Part shown: positions 24,918-31,618 of the stretch, piece after piece | Layout of the letters: the number at the start of each line of letters is the position of its first letter | How positions within the stretch are numbered: position 1 is the first letter of the stretch | Source: a virus | Virus record (IMG/VR): IMGVR_UViG_3300021964_006388 | Coordinates: 1 to 36,577 of that record | Length of the DNA stretch: 36,577 nt | Reading direction: 5' to 3' (one strand) | The notes under the pieces: generated by a model | The model's input: only the letters and a program-made list of their open reading frames with translations | The model's database searches: none | Told to the model about the DNA's origin: nothing | Made by a program: the position numbers and the translations under genes

Positions 24918-25135
24918 GCTACTGCTTCAACCTCATCATGTTCGCCCTGCATCAGCTTAGAAGCAGTTACACCTAGCTGGTACAACGCTTCGGTCAATGT
25001 GTTGTCGCTGGCCTTGCCACGGCCAGTCATAAATACCTCAACTGCCTCGCCTGTCTGTGGGTGGAAACTAACCGTCACTGCTAGTCCGGCTCCGATGTCT
25101 GTAGTTACGCAAGGTCTTCTGTTGGGTAGGTTCAT
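24914..25135 (-). CDS. TSCPD-like small protein
   Basis: A 73-residue product: AVTVSFHPQTGEAVEVFMTG followed by LTEALYQLGVTASKLMQGE. This resembles the TSCPD-type domain found near the end of B12-dependent ribonucleotide reductases and in stand-alone phage proteins. No reductase is seen here, so its role is open. The end overlaps the lysozyme start by 4 nt; its start overlaps the nuclease gene by 68 nt. Confidence 0.65.
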   Translation of the reverse strand: MNLPNRRPCVTTDIGAGLAVTVSFHPQTGEAVEVFMTGRGKASDNTLTEALYQLGVTASKLMQGEHDEVEAVA

Positions 25136-25565
25136 AATACAATTCCTCTATTGCTTTTTGCCACGAATCCGCTTCTAGCTCTTGGTTCTCAAAGAACGCA
25201 ATGCCGCGATTCATTTTTTTCTGTTTGATGGATGTTACAGGTAAGAAGTAACATGCTCTTTGTTCGCTTGAAACGAGAACCATTATGTCAAAATCATAGC
25301 GAGTTGGTAAGCGTTTATTTCCGCCAAGACTAAGTTGGAACTCTAATTTGTTTCGGCTGTTTCTGCTAATTTGTGCAGATTTAACCTGTATGAGAAGTCT
25401 TTGCCCGGTGTCCTTGTTCCAAGCCACAAGGTCAACTGAATCCTGACTAGCCATAGCCACGCCCCAGCCTTGTTGCAAGATTGCGGCGGCGGCTATGTGT
25501 TCTCCGATTTGTCCGGCTACAGTTTGACCAATAGACTTGACAGCAACGTGCCTAGTCCTCGCCAT
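25068..25565 (-). CDS. PD-(D/E)XK-family nuclease
   Basis: A 165-residue product with the order of this fold: Glu22 in QIGEHIAAAAI, Asp45 in DSVDLVAWN, and IQVKSAQ at 59-65 where Gln60-Val-Lys62 stands for the usual (D/E)XK. Similar proteins occur as phage or intron endonucleases. It may act on recombination or replication intermediates or host DNA. The tail overlaps the next gene and is basic (RNYRHRSR). Confidence 0.78.
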   Translation of the reverse strand: MARTRHVAVKSIGQTVAGQIGEHIAAAAILQQGWGVAMASQDSVDLVAWNKDTGQRLLIQVKSAQISRNSRNKLEFQLSLGGNKRLPTRYDFDIMVLVSSEQRACYFLPVTSIKQKKMNRGIAFFENQELEADSWQKAIEELYYEPTQQKTLRNYRHRSRTSSDG

Positions 25566-25782
25566 ATTTCTGCATCTCCACTATAAGCCTGTTCAAGTAC
25601 CATGCTGATTTCTGTAGGTCTTGCACAGGATTTTCCTTATGCTCAAACCGCCATATATATTTTATTACACTGCCTTGGAGATAGTACGTGTAGCCATCTC
25701 CAAGTGCAGCCTTTATAGCATCAATGCACTCAATGTCACCCTGCTTATAATGGGGTGGATGATTGACGTAATCGTCAGCCAT
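25552..25782 (-). CDS. DUF3310 protein
   Basis: A 76-residue product with the full DUF3310 signature: NHPPHYKQGDIECIDAI and GSVIKYIWRFEHKENPVQDL, then KSAWYLNRLI. The family is widespread in phages as a small nucleotide-kinase-associated protein of uncertain biochemistry. It lies between the DnaA-like and nuclease genes and overlaps both slightly. Confidence 0.92.
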   Translation of the reverse strand: MADDYVNHPPHYKQGDIECIDAIKAALGDGYTYYLQGSVIKYIWRFEHKENPVQDLQKSAWYLNRLIVEMQKYGED

Positions 25783-26161
25783 CTAAGCCAGCCGCCTTCT
25801 TAATAGCAGCAATGTCACGGTTCATCATCGTGGCACCACGGCTACGATTCGCCAGTTTATTAGCCACATAGTAAACCGTTGTATGGTCTTTGTTCATTGC
25901 ACGGCCAATCTGAGGAAAGCTGAGTGTCGTATACTCACGAGCCAGATACATAGCTATGTGCCGCGCATGTACGAACTTGGCTGGCCTACGAGCCGATAGT
26001 AACTCGTTCCTAGTAACGCCTGTCACCGTGCATGTAGCGCGGATAATGCGCTCCATAGGCGGTAGGCAGTGATGCGCTGGTGCCTCAATCTCAGAGGCTG
26101 TCAAATTCCGCGCCGTAGTCGTGCCGAACAACTTGCTCAATATTTTTCCGAAAACATTCAT
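25775..26161 (-). CDS. Stand-alone DnaA domain IV-like DNA-binding protein
   Basis: A 128-residue product whose residues ~36-103 match the DNA-binding domain of DnaA: helices RIIRATCTVTGVTRNELLSA and ARHIAMYLAREY, then the signature MNKDHTTVYYVANKL (compare GRDHSTV in DnaA). No AAA+ ATPase domain is present. It may bind DnaA-box-like sites on phage or host DNA. I prefer ATG 26161 with AAGGAG upstream; ATG 26188 adds nine residues. It overlaps the zinc-ribbon gene by 71 nt in another frame. Confidence 0.88.
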   Translation of the reverse strand: MNVFGKILSKLFGTTTARNLTASEIEAPAHHCLPPMERIIRATCTVTGVTRNELLSARRPAKFVHARHIAMYLAREYTTLSFPQIGRAMNKDHTTVYYVANKLANRSRGATMMNRDIAAIKKAAGLDG

Positions 26162-26315
26162 GTCCACAAAACTCCTTTTTTGCCCCATTCACAATGCCGG
26201 GGTCTATGTTCCAATCAAATCCCTTGCCACAAAAACTGCATGTACCCGGTCTAACCGTACGCTTTACCTTGACGGTCTTGTTACGCTTAATGCCCGGCCA
26301 CATGCCCAGAACCAT
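26091..26315 (-). CDS. Small zinc-ribbon protein
   Basis: A 74-residue product: TCSFCGKGFDW gives CxxC and FCGHECFRKN gives the second pair after about 21 residues, a likely zinc-binding knuckle of the HNH-like or treble-clef kind. An HNH nuclease is not supported since the second half is short. Basic N-terminus. It overlaps the genes on both sides. Confidence 0.68.
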   Translation of the reverse strand: MVLGMWPGIKRNKTVKVKRTVRPGTCSFCGKGFDWNIDPGIVNGAKKEFCGHECFRKNIEQVVRHDYGAEFDSL

Positions 26316-26478
26316 TCATCTTGCTTTTGTCGCGGTTTTCCTGTGTTAGCATCAACACGATTTGCGTTGACAGCATCATCATTTCTTCACTGTCCATGAC
26401 GATGTGATAGACCTCATCACCTGTTTCGATGATGAGGCCGTCAGGTACTACAGTTATCTTAAAAGGGGATACTGTCAT
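26287..26478 (-). CDS. Small hypothetical protein
   Basis: A 63-residue product with likely N-terminal strands (FKITVVPDGLIIETGDEVYH) and a Met-rich helix (SEEMMMLSTQIVLMLTQE). It overlaps both neighbours in the leftward operon. Function unknown. Confidence 0.65.
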   Translation of the reverse strand: MTVSPFKITVVPDGLIIETGDEVYHIVMDSEEMMMLSTQIVLMLTQENRDKSKMNGSGHVAGH

Positions 26479-26713
26479 TTAATGGCTCATTATTGGCACC
26501 ATTTTGCATCGGTGCAGCCCGGCGGGTACCATCGTCCTCTTCAACTACGAACGACAGAAAATCAGTCCCTTTTTGGCTAGTTTTTTGCCAAGCAGACACC
26601 CTGTATTTGATACCCTCGATTTCAAGACTGCCTGTCATGTCAGGACGCTTTGGGTTGTCACCCTTGTCATTCGGGAACAGTACGCCCCGCATATTGTTGT
26701 CGTAATCAGCCAT
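26459..26713 (-). CDS. Putative single-strand DNA-binding protein
   Basis: An 84-residue product. The middle (GSLEIEGIKYRVSAWQKTSQ, then DFLSFVVEEDD) looks like a short OB-type beta barrel related to DUF736-like proteins. The C-terminus ends NDSIPF, which is like the acidic DDDIPF tip by which bacterial SSBs bind partner proteins. It lies next to annealing protein and exonuclease genes, which supports an SSB role, but the barrel is shorter than a classic SSB. Confidence 0.7.
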   Translation of the reverse strand: MADYDNNMRGVLFPNDKGDNPKRPDMTGSLEIEGIKYRVSAWQKTSQKGTDFLSFVVEEDDGTRRAAPMQNGANNEPLNDSIPF

Positions 26714-27404
26714 TGGCTTCTAACTCCTTTTTACGTTTAGTGAATAGATGGTTATGGTCTTTCGCCGCTGGCCCTAGTCGCGTGTAAAGTTTCTTCAGCG
26801 AATCTAAGTCCGGGGCTATCGCAATCTCCTGTTCCATTGTAAGAGGAGACGCAATCTTTTTGGGCATTTGCACCCCACCACCGCTAGATGGAGTTACATC
26901 ACTTGTTTCGGAAAAGTTTGATGGTGAGGTGCGCCCCGTTGCTGGTTTCCGTGGAGAGCTGTCCCCACCCCCAGCGTCAGATGTTGCTGGCAAATCCTCG
27001 CCAGCGTAAATGTAGCAACCAAGACCAAGCAAGGCGATTGCCTTGACCATACAGCGTTGCAAGGCAGTGTTCACCTCAAAGCTGTTAGGGTTCTTGATTG
27101 GACGATTAGCGTGATTCAGTACAGGCATAATCTCTGTAGCTGATTCCAGAGCGGAGATGCTGCTGGCATCACCTTCCGGCATAATCTTGACGGTAACGGT
27201 AACATATGCGTAACCATCGGCATCCAGCATGTATGGCAGTTGGTTGCCGTTAATCTGGAACAGATGCTTAGTTACCTGTGCTGTCGGGTAGTTCTGCTTG
27301 AGAATAGTCCAAGCCCACGCCCATGACAGATAAGTAAAACCGTTTTTCTTTTCGACATGCTTAGAGCAATCAATCTTGCTCAGTGTTTCCCATACGTTAG
27401 ACAT
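26706..27404 (-). CDS. Single-strand annealing protein (Sak3/DUF1071-like)
   Basis: A 232-residue recombinase that would pair complementary strands. The N-terminus MSNVWETLSKIDCSKHVEKK followed by FTYLSWAWAWTILKQNYP, and later NSFEVNTALQRCMVKAIALL and GLGCYIYAGEDLP, are typical of the DUF1071 family. The C-terminal ~90 residues are a Ser/Thr/Pro-rich linker plus helices. ATG 27404 is preferred (AAAGGAG upstream, 8-nt overlap with the exonuclease gene). Confidence 0.88.
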   Translation of the reverse strand: MSNVWETLSKIDCSKHVEKKNGFTYLSWAWAWTILKQNYPTAQVTKHLFQINGNQLPYMLDADGYAYVTVTVKIMPEGDASSISALESATEIMPVLNHANRPIKNPNSFEVNTALQRCMVKAIALLGLGCYIYAGEDLPATSDAGGGDSSPRKPATGRTSPSNFSETSDVTPSSGGGVQMPKKIASPLTMEQEIAIAPDLDSLKKLYTRLGPAAKDHNHLFTKRKKELEANG

Positions 27405-28227
27405 TGCTCCACAACTCCTTTGCGTCATTTACAAATTGATGTCCCCAATAGAATGGATGGTTGAAGTCTGGCTCCATCAGACCAGCCAGCACCTTCGGGT
27501 CGGTGCTTACTGCCAGCAGGTTCTGCCGCGTAATAGCCTTACGCCGGATTTCCTCTATGGCAAAATCAAGAATGTCCTGTGACATCTTGTCGCAATTATC
27601 AGGACTGAAAATGACACCATCCTCTGCCGATACATATGCAATGTTTGGCGTTGCACCTGTAGCCTTCCAGTACACGGCGGCTTGCAACACATGCTCCCAC
27701 TGTGGCTCTTTAGGCAGCGATGCCTTTGCCCAGCTTCTAGTGCCGTCCTTCTTAACCATACCCTGACGTGGTGCCTTTGTTTTGATTTCAGCCAGCAGAC
27801 CGTCCTTGAACAAATCTACATAGCCCATCACAGGCACCAGCACACCGTCCAGCATAAGCTCGATTTTGCGCTCTTCTTGAGCGCCAGCAAACAAGGGAGA
27901 TAGTAGGTCGATGCCTACACTAGCGGCGGCTGGTATCAGTTCACGGAACTTGTCACGCTTATCATCGGAAAAGTTCGCCGGGTGAAAGTCATAACCTGTC
28001 ATAGCCTCTTCGGTCGCCTCATCAATGTCCTGACCGTGGCACACAACAGCTTGTATGACTGTGTGAACGGCAGTACCAAATGCGGCGTTCTCGCCAACGA
28101 CTATCTCGCGGCGTTTCTCTTTTGACAGGTAAACATATTCAAACATCCAGTTCGCCAATGGGCGGTTCAACTGGCTTGGTGAGAAATGGTAGACGCCTAC
28201 CGATTTCATCTTTTCTAATAAGTCCAT
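27397..28227 (-). CDS. Lambda-type/PD-(D/E)XK recombination exonuclease
   Basis: A 276-residue nuclease that would resect DNA ends for the annealing protein next to it. Motifs fall in order: SPSQL near residue 16, FGTAVH at 50-55, GYVDLF with Asp138, LLAEIKTKA with Glu147 and Lys149, and a LQAAVYW helix near 181. This matches phage Cas4/RecB-like exonucleases. It is the first gene of the leftward operon. Confidence 0.9.
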   Translation of the reverse strand: MDLLEKMKSVGVYHFSPSQLNRPLANWMFEYVYLSKEKRREIVVGENAAFGTAVHTVIQAVVCHGQDIDEATEEAMTGYDFHPANFSDDKRDKFRELIPAAASVGIDLLSPLFAGAQEERKIELMLDGVLVPVMGYVDLFKDGLLAEIKTKAPRQGMVKKDGTRSWAKASLPKEPQWEHVLQAAVYWKATGATPNIAYVSAEDGVIFSPDNCDKMSQDILDFAIEEIRRKAITRQNLLAVSTDPKVLAGLMEPDFNHPFYWGHQFVNDAKELWSNV

Positions 28228-28254
28228 CCCTTGTCCCCTTTATTTAGTTAGGCT

Positions 28255-28276
28255 GGCTGGGGCAGTTGCCCCAGCC
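28255..28276 (-). promoter_or_regulatory. Perfect 9-bp hairpin in the exonuclease leader
   Basis: GGCTGGGGC and GCCCCAGCC pair around the loop AGTT. No T run follows on either strand, so it is not a standard terminator. Being 28 nt before the exonuclease start, it could be a protein-binding site or a translational control hairpin. Confidence 0.55.
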
Positions 28277-28477
28277 AACCATGTGGTCGTTAGAGATTGA
28301 ACACTTTCAGCTCAAAGCTCCCACCTTATTGGTCTAATTCACCTGATTAACAGCGTGACCTCAACAACCAACTTTCTCAAAGAGCAGGGTATAGAACACC
28401 GTAAATAGTTCACCACCTTTACTCTTCTATCGCTGTTCTTCCCCTTCTGCAGGGTGGTGCTACAGCAACTAATAACT

Positions 28478-28535
28478 GTCTTACGAAATAACATTTGACC
28501 TGTCAACAATAATTTTATACAGATTGACATATTGT
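28478..28535. promoter_or_regulatory. Divergent promoters sharing a palindromic operator
   Basis: TTGACCTGTCAA at 28495-28506 is a near-perfect palindrome. Read rightward it offers a -35 TTGACC with TATACA at 28516; a second TTGACA lies at 28524. Read leftward it offers TTGACA with TAAGAC after 17 nt. The Cro-like gene starts at 28561, so its product could bind this palindrome and control both directions. The -10 boxes are weak matches. Confidence 0.5.
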
Positions 28536-28560
28536 TAATTTCTATTTGTAGGAGATATCG

Positions 28561-28758
28561 TTGAAACTGGCAGAATATATGATGATGCGGGGTGTTACAC
28601 AGTCCGAACTGGCAAGGATTATGAATGTAACAAGAGCGTCAGTTAATAACTGGATTTATCATCGGACACCACCATCGGGACAAAAGATGATGGAGTTGTA
28701 TAAATGGTCAGGCGGCAAGGTCGGTCTGAAAGATTGGTGTGGAGAGTTTGATGTTTAA
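28561..28758 (+). CDS. Cro/CI-like helix-turn-helix regulator
   Basis: A 65-residue DNA-binding protein: AEYMMMRGVTQSELARIMN then VTRASVNNWIYHRTPPSG gives the XRE-type helix-turn-helix. I accept TTG 28561 as start because AGGAG lies 6 nt upstream, while the triple ATG at 28579 lacks a site and would cut helix 1. No dimer or cleavage domain is present, as in Cro proteins. First gene of the rightward early operon. Confidence 0.82.
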   Translation: MKLAEYMMMRGVTQSELARIMNVTRASVNNWIYHRTPPSGQKMMELYKWSGGKVGLKDWCGEFDV

Positions 28759-28981
28759 GAAGCCACCATTCATTCACAAGAATCAGTACATGAAGACCAT
28801 TGACCATGCGGCTGAGTTTGAAAAGTTGGAACGGCTGAATAGGGATTTGCCAAATTTTGAGGATGACCCATTGGCATCAGGTGATGGCGACCATTATGGC
28901 AAACACATCAAGCGGTCACTAGCTGAAGGCCACCTGCTAGGCGGCGTTGATATGGGGCATTACCGGGGGAATGGTGAATGA
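28751..28981 (+). CDS. Hypothetical early protein
   Basis: A 76-residue product starting inside the end of the Cro-like gene (8-nt overlap, GGAG upstream) and ending in an ATGA overlap. It is polar, with AAEFEKLERLNRDLPNFEDD in the middle and a GGVDMGHYRGNGE tail. No family recognised. Confidence 0.65.
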   Translation: MFKKPPFIHKNQYMKTIDHAAEFEKLERLNRDLPNFEDDPLASGDGDHYGKHIKRSLAEGHLLGGVDMGHYRGNGE

Positions 28982-29364
28982 CCAACGGACGCAGAAAAGG
29001 AGCCAATTTCGAGAGAGAGCTTGCTCGTATGTGTATGGACGAACTAGGTATTGACGGTGTGAAAAGAGACATCGAACAATACAGAGCCGCCGAACACGGT
29101 GACTTGGTAGGCATTGACGGCTGGACTGTCGAGGCCAAGCGGTATGCTCACGGCGTCATTCACAAGCCGGAATGGTGGGAGCAAGTTGAAACGGCGGCTG
29201 ACGCATCCGGCACTGAGCCTGTGCTTATCTACAAGTATGACCGTCACCCGATACGTTGTGTTGTGCGTCTGTCCAGCATCAACGCTGACTTTGCTGGTAA
29301 GGATGACTTGGCAACGATTAGCTTTGAAACGTGGTGCATGTTGGTCAGGGAAAGCTGGGCGTGA
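28978..29364 (+). CDS. Holliday junction resolvase-like PD-(D/E)XK nuclease
   Basis: A 128-residue product with motifs in order: GANFERELARM (Glu12 or Glu14), HGDLVG with Asp42, and TVEAKRYA with Glu52 and Lys54. This matches archaeal Hjc/phage-type resolvases and related small nucleases. It would resolve branched DNA during replication or before packaging. Linked to neighbours by ATGA and TGATG overlaps. Confidence 0.83.
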   Translation: MTNGRRKGANFERELARMCMDELGIDGVKRDIEQYRAAEHGDLVGIDGWTVEAKRYAHGVIHKPEWWEQVETAADASGTEPVLIYKYDRHPIRCVVRLSSINADFAGKDDLATISFETWCMLVRESWA

Positions 29365-29927
29365 TGGATAGCAACATAGAAGCTGGCTTTCGCATTGTAG
29401 GTGCAAATATGCGCGGCGACAGGCAAAAGGATGATTTCTATGCCACGCCGCCACAGGCCACGCTTGCCCTGCTCGACAAGGAAAAGTTCTATGGCGACAT
29501 ATACGAGCCGTGTTGCGGTCAGGGGCATATCAGCAAGGTGCTTATAGGCGAGGGATTTGACGTTGAATCAACAGATTTAATCGACCGTGGTTACGGTACG
29601 CCGGGCATTGACTTCCTGATGGAAACCAAGCGGCGCGATAACATTATTACTAATCCGCCGTATGGAAAGTTGGCACTACCGATGGCGGAGCATTGCCAAG
29701 ATATTGCCACAAATAAAACCGCCTTATTGCTGAAACTTAGTTTCCTTGAAGGCGTTGCCAGAAAGCAATTTTTCTTAGAGAAACCGCCGATTCGCGTCTG
29801 GGTATTCTCAAAGCGAATGAACCTAATGAAAGACGGCCAGCAATACAAAAATGGCGGAATGATGGCACTGGCTTGGTTTGTATGGGAGACAGGCTATCAA
29901 GGAAAAACAACAGTGGGGTGGATTTGA
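29364..29927 (+). CDS. DNA N6-adenine methyltransferase
   Basis: A 187-residue class I methyltransferase. SAM motif I is YEPCCGQGH at 47-55 and the catalytic motif is IITNPPYGK with NPPY at 97-100, typical for N6-adenine (or N4-cytosine) DNA methylation. No target recognition domain is obvious, so specificity may be relaxed, as in phage Dam-like enzymes. Likely protects phage DNA from host cutting or marks it for replication control. Confidence 0.85.
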   Translation: MDSNIEAGFRIVGANMRGDRQKDDFYATPPQATLALLDKEKFYGDIYEPCCGQGHISKVLIGEGFDVESTDLIDRGYGTPGIDFLMETKRRDNIITNPPYGKLALPMAEHCQDIATNKTALLLKLSFLEGVARKQFFLEKPPIRVWVFSKRMNLMKDGQQYKNGGMMALAWFVWETGYQGKTTVGWI

Positions 29928-30277
29928 TGGAATACAACAACGATTTCAAATACGACTTGAAGCTAGGCCAGATACATGAGCAATGGCTTGGAACGCTGTT
30001 TACTGATTCGACTATTGAGGTGAAGCGTGACTATATGGCTGACCGTACTGGCAACGTGTTCATAGAGTTTGAGAGCCGTGGCAGACCATCCGGAATATCA
30101 ACCAGCATGGCAGAATATTGGGCGTTTGTGCTGACCGAACATCGGGTTGTGATAGTGCCGACAGATGTTCTGAAAGAGTTGGCTAGGGAACAGTACCGCA
30201 AAAGCGGCATTGTAAAGGGCGGCGATAGCAATACCAGCCGTGGTGTTTTAATCAAGATACAGGAGTTAGTAAAATGA
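29927..30277 (+). CDS. Putative nuclease-like phage protein
   Basis: A 116-residue product: IEVKRDYMADRTGNVFIEFE with Glu31, Lys33, Glu47 and Glu49, then SRGRPSGISTSMAEYW. The stretch recurs in phage proteins that look like small PD-(D/E)XK-type nucleases, but the catalytic order is not textbook. It starts at a TGATG overlap after the methyltransferase, so a paired modification-cleavage role is conceivable. Confidence 0.68.
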   Translation: MEYNNDFKYDLKLGQIHEQWLGTLFTDSTIEVKRDYMADRTGNVFIEFESRGRPSGISTSMAEYWAFVLTEHRVVIVPTDVLKELAREQYRKSGIVKGGDSNTSRGVLIKIQELVK

Positions 30278-30516
30278 AAAACACAAGAGACGAATACTTA
30301 GATGTGTACGATGATATTTGCAATTATCTGGTAGAGAATAGACGTAAAAGTAAGGCTATGGACTTGCTAGAGGATGCTCACGAAGTCATTGAAAATGCTG
30401 TTTATGACCTAGATGATAGTGAACGGTATATTGGGTGGATGAGAGATGAAAAAGCTCGACTTGAAAAGCAGATAAAGGATTTAACCGCCGCGCTTAAACA
30501 GGGGAATGTGAAATGA
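30274..30516 (+). CDS. Small coiled-coil protein
   Basis: An 80-residue, acidic, almost fully helical product (MDLLEDAHEVIENAVYDLDD, then EKARLEKQIKDLTAALKQ). ATGA overlaps at both ends. Function unknown; may pair with the next coiled-coil protein. Confidence 0.68.
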   Translation: MKNTRDEYLDVYDDICNYLVENRRKSKAMDLLEDAHEVIENAVYDLDDSERYIGWMRDEKARLEKQIKDLTAALKQGNVK

Positions 30517-30785
30517 GTATTGACGAAATCTACAAATTTATGCGTGAACTTGATGAAAGATGGATTCAAGGTGACATGGACGTTGATGACATCCACAAGG
30601 CGCTGGCGGCACTTAGGTTGGCGACATATGGCTGGTCTAAATCTCGCCAATCCACTGAAGGTTTGAGCTGTAGAAATATGGCGTTAGATATAAAGATTGA
30701 GGAACTTGAAAAAATCGTTGAGGAAAAAAGCGAAGAAATAGAAGTTCTGAAAAAGAACATCGAAAAGTTAAAGGGGAAGAAATGA
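30513..30785 (+). CDS. Small coiled-coil protein
   Basis: A 90-residue product with a helical N-terminal half and a C-terminal coiled coil (EELEKIVEEKSEEIEVLKKN). ATGA overlaps join it to both neighbours, including the replication initiator. Function unknown; a replisome accessory role is only a guess by position. Confidence 0.68.
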   Translation: MSIDEIYKFMRELDERWIQGDMDVDDIHKALAALRLATYGWSKSRQSTEGLSCRNMALDIKIEELEKIVEEKSEEIEVLKKNIEKLKGKK

Positions 30786-31558
30786 GCATAAAGGCAGTTA
30801 GCTGGGCATTTGACCAGCAGATAGGCGACCCAATGGCAAAGCTGGTGCTGATAGCAGTGGCTGACCATATCAATGAAAGCACTGGTGACGCATGGCCTAG
30901 CATTGAACGGTTACAGCATATGACCAGTGCCAGCCGCCGAACCATCCAACGCAAGCTGAAAATGCTAGAGGAAGATGGGTACTTGGAACGCAAAAAGCGA
31001 TTCAATGATACCGATTTGTACTCACTTGGTGCTAGGGGTGTCACAGTGACACGGGGTGTCACACAGTCACCTCTAGGGGTGTCACACAGTCACCCTAACC
31101 ATAATAGAACCGTTATACTAAATAATAAGGGGAAATCTAAAAAACAGCTTTTAGTGGATTGGACGCCTGATGATGCTGATAAGCAGTATGCAACCGAACA
31201 CGGCCTAGATTGGTCAGATACTTTTACCGATATTCAGCTATGGAATGAGAAAAACGGAAATAAAGCCGCATACGCGTCCTTAAAGGCATTTTGGCAGGTT
31301 TGGGTGCGGAAAGAGGCTAAAGACCGTCCAGCGCGCTTAAATCGCCAGCAATCGGCATGTGAGAGCAAAAGGGTAGCTACCCTGTCGCCGAAACAGGAAG
31401 AATATGCGAAATCAGCGGCTCTGAAGCTGGCGCAGCAGTATAAGGATGAATATTTCAGATATGATGACATCCTCAAGGCAGTTAATGCTTTTATGCTGAC
31501 TGACCAGACGGATGAATCTTGGAAGGCGATTGGTCTTGGCTTGCCCCGGCCGTTTTAG
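30782..31558 (+). CDS. Replication initiator (O/DnaT-like)
   Basis: A 258-residue product. Residues ~15-72 are a winged helix (DAWPSIERLQHMTSASRRTI, then RKLKMLEEDGYLER) like lambda O or HTH_36 proteins. Residues ~84-108 are a Gly/Ser/His linker written over DNA repeats. Residues ~125-180 (LVDWTPDDADKQYATEHGLD, then LKAFWQVWVRKEA) resemble the DnaT-like helicase-loading domain. It would bind the origin and recruit host helicase. No helicase or polymerase is encoded nearby. Confidence 0.83.
   Translation: MSIKAVSWAFDQQIGDPMAKLVLIAVADHINESTGDAWPSIERLQHMTSASRRTIQRKLKMLEEDGYLERKKRFNDTDLYSLGARGVTVTRGVTQSPLGVSHSHPNHNRTVILNNKGKSKKQLLVDWTPDDADKQYATEHGLDWSDTFTDIQLWNEKNGNKAAYASLKAFWQVWVRKEAKDRPARLNRQQSACESKRVATLSPKQEEYAKSAALKLAQQYKDEYFRYDDILKAVNAFMLTDQTDESWKAIGLGLPRPF
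31032..31165 (+). other. Candidate replication origin: iterons plus AT-rich tract inside the initiator gene
   Basis: Three repeats with core GGGGTGTCAC begin at 31035, 31053 and 31076. Units 2 and 3 are identical over 18 bases yet lie in different reading frames (23 nt apart), so DNA and not protein is conserved. Unit 1 contains the perfect 15-bp palindrome GTGTCACAGTGACAC (31038-31052). An AT-rich tract follows at about 31097-31165, suited to unwinding. Lambda has the same plan within its O gene. Confidence 0.72.
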
Positions 31559-31568
31559 GCGGTCAAAC

Positions 31569-31616
31569 TTGGGACATAATGGGACACACCCCTATGGGGT
31601 GTCCCAATGTCCCAGT
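31569..31616. terminator. Long hairpin between converging genes
   Basis: TGGGACAT and TGGGACAC on the left pair with GTGTCCCA and ATGTCCCA on the right, giving a two-part stem with a small bulge and central CCC/GGG pairs. It fills the 60-nt gap between the rightward initiator gene and the leftward HNH gene. T runs are poor, so strength as a terminator is uncertain. It also contains GGGGTGTC, the iteron core. Confidence 0.6.
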
Positions 31617-31618
31617 GA

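Larger units (their letters stand above)
28228..28560. promoter_or_regulatory. Divergent control region between leftward and rightward early genes
   Basis: This 333-bp stretch holds no convincing gene. Near its right end are back-to-back promoter elements (see separate entry). From there a leftward transcript would have a leader of roughly 230-250 nt that includes a GC hairpin just before the exonuclease gene. The remainder shows no other feature I can name. Confidence 0.7.

Noticed and set aside
28255-28276. Intrinsic terminator call for the GC hairpin before the exonuclease gene
   Set aside because: No T run follows on either strand, and it lies in a leader just before a coding start.
28339-28530. 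63-residue minus-strand open frame in the divergent control region
   Set aside because: Its start lies upstream of the predicted leftward promoter elements, it has no ribosome site and its product looks random.
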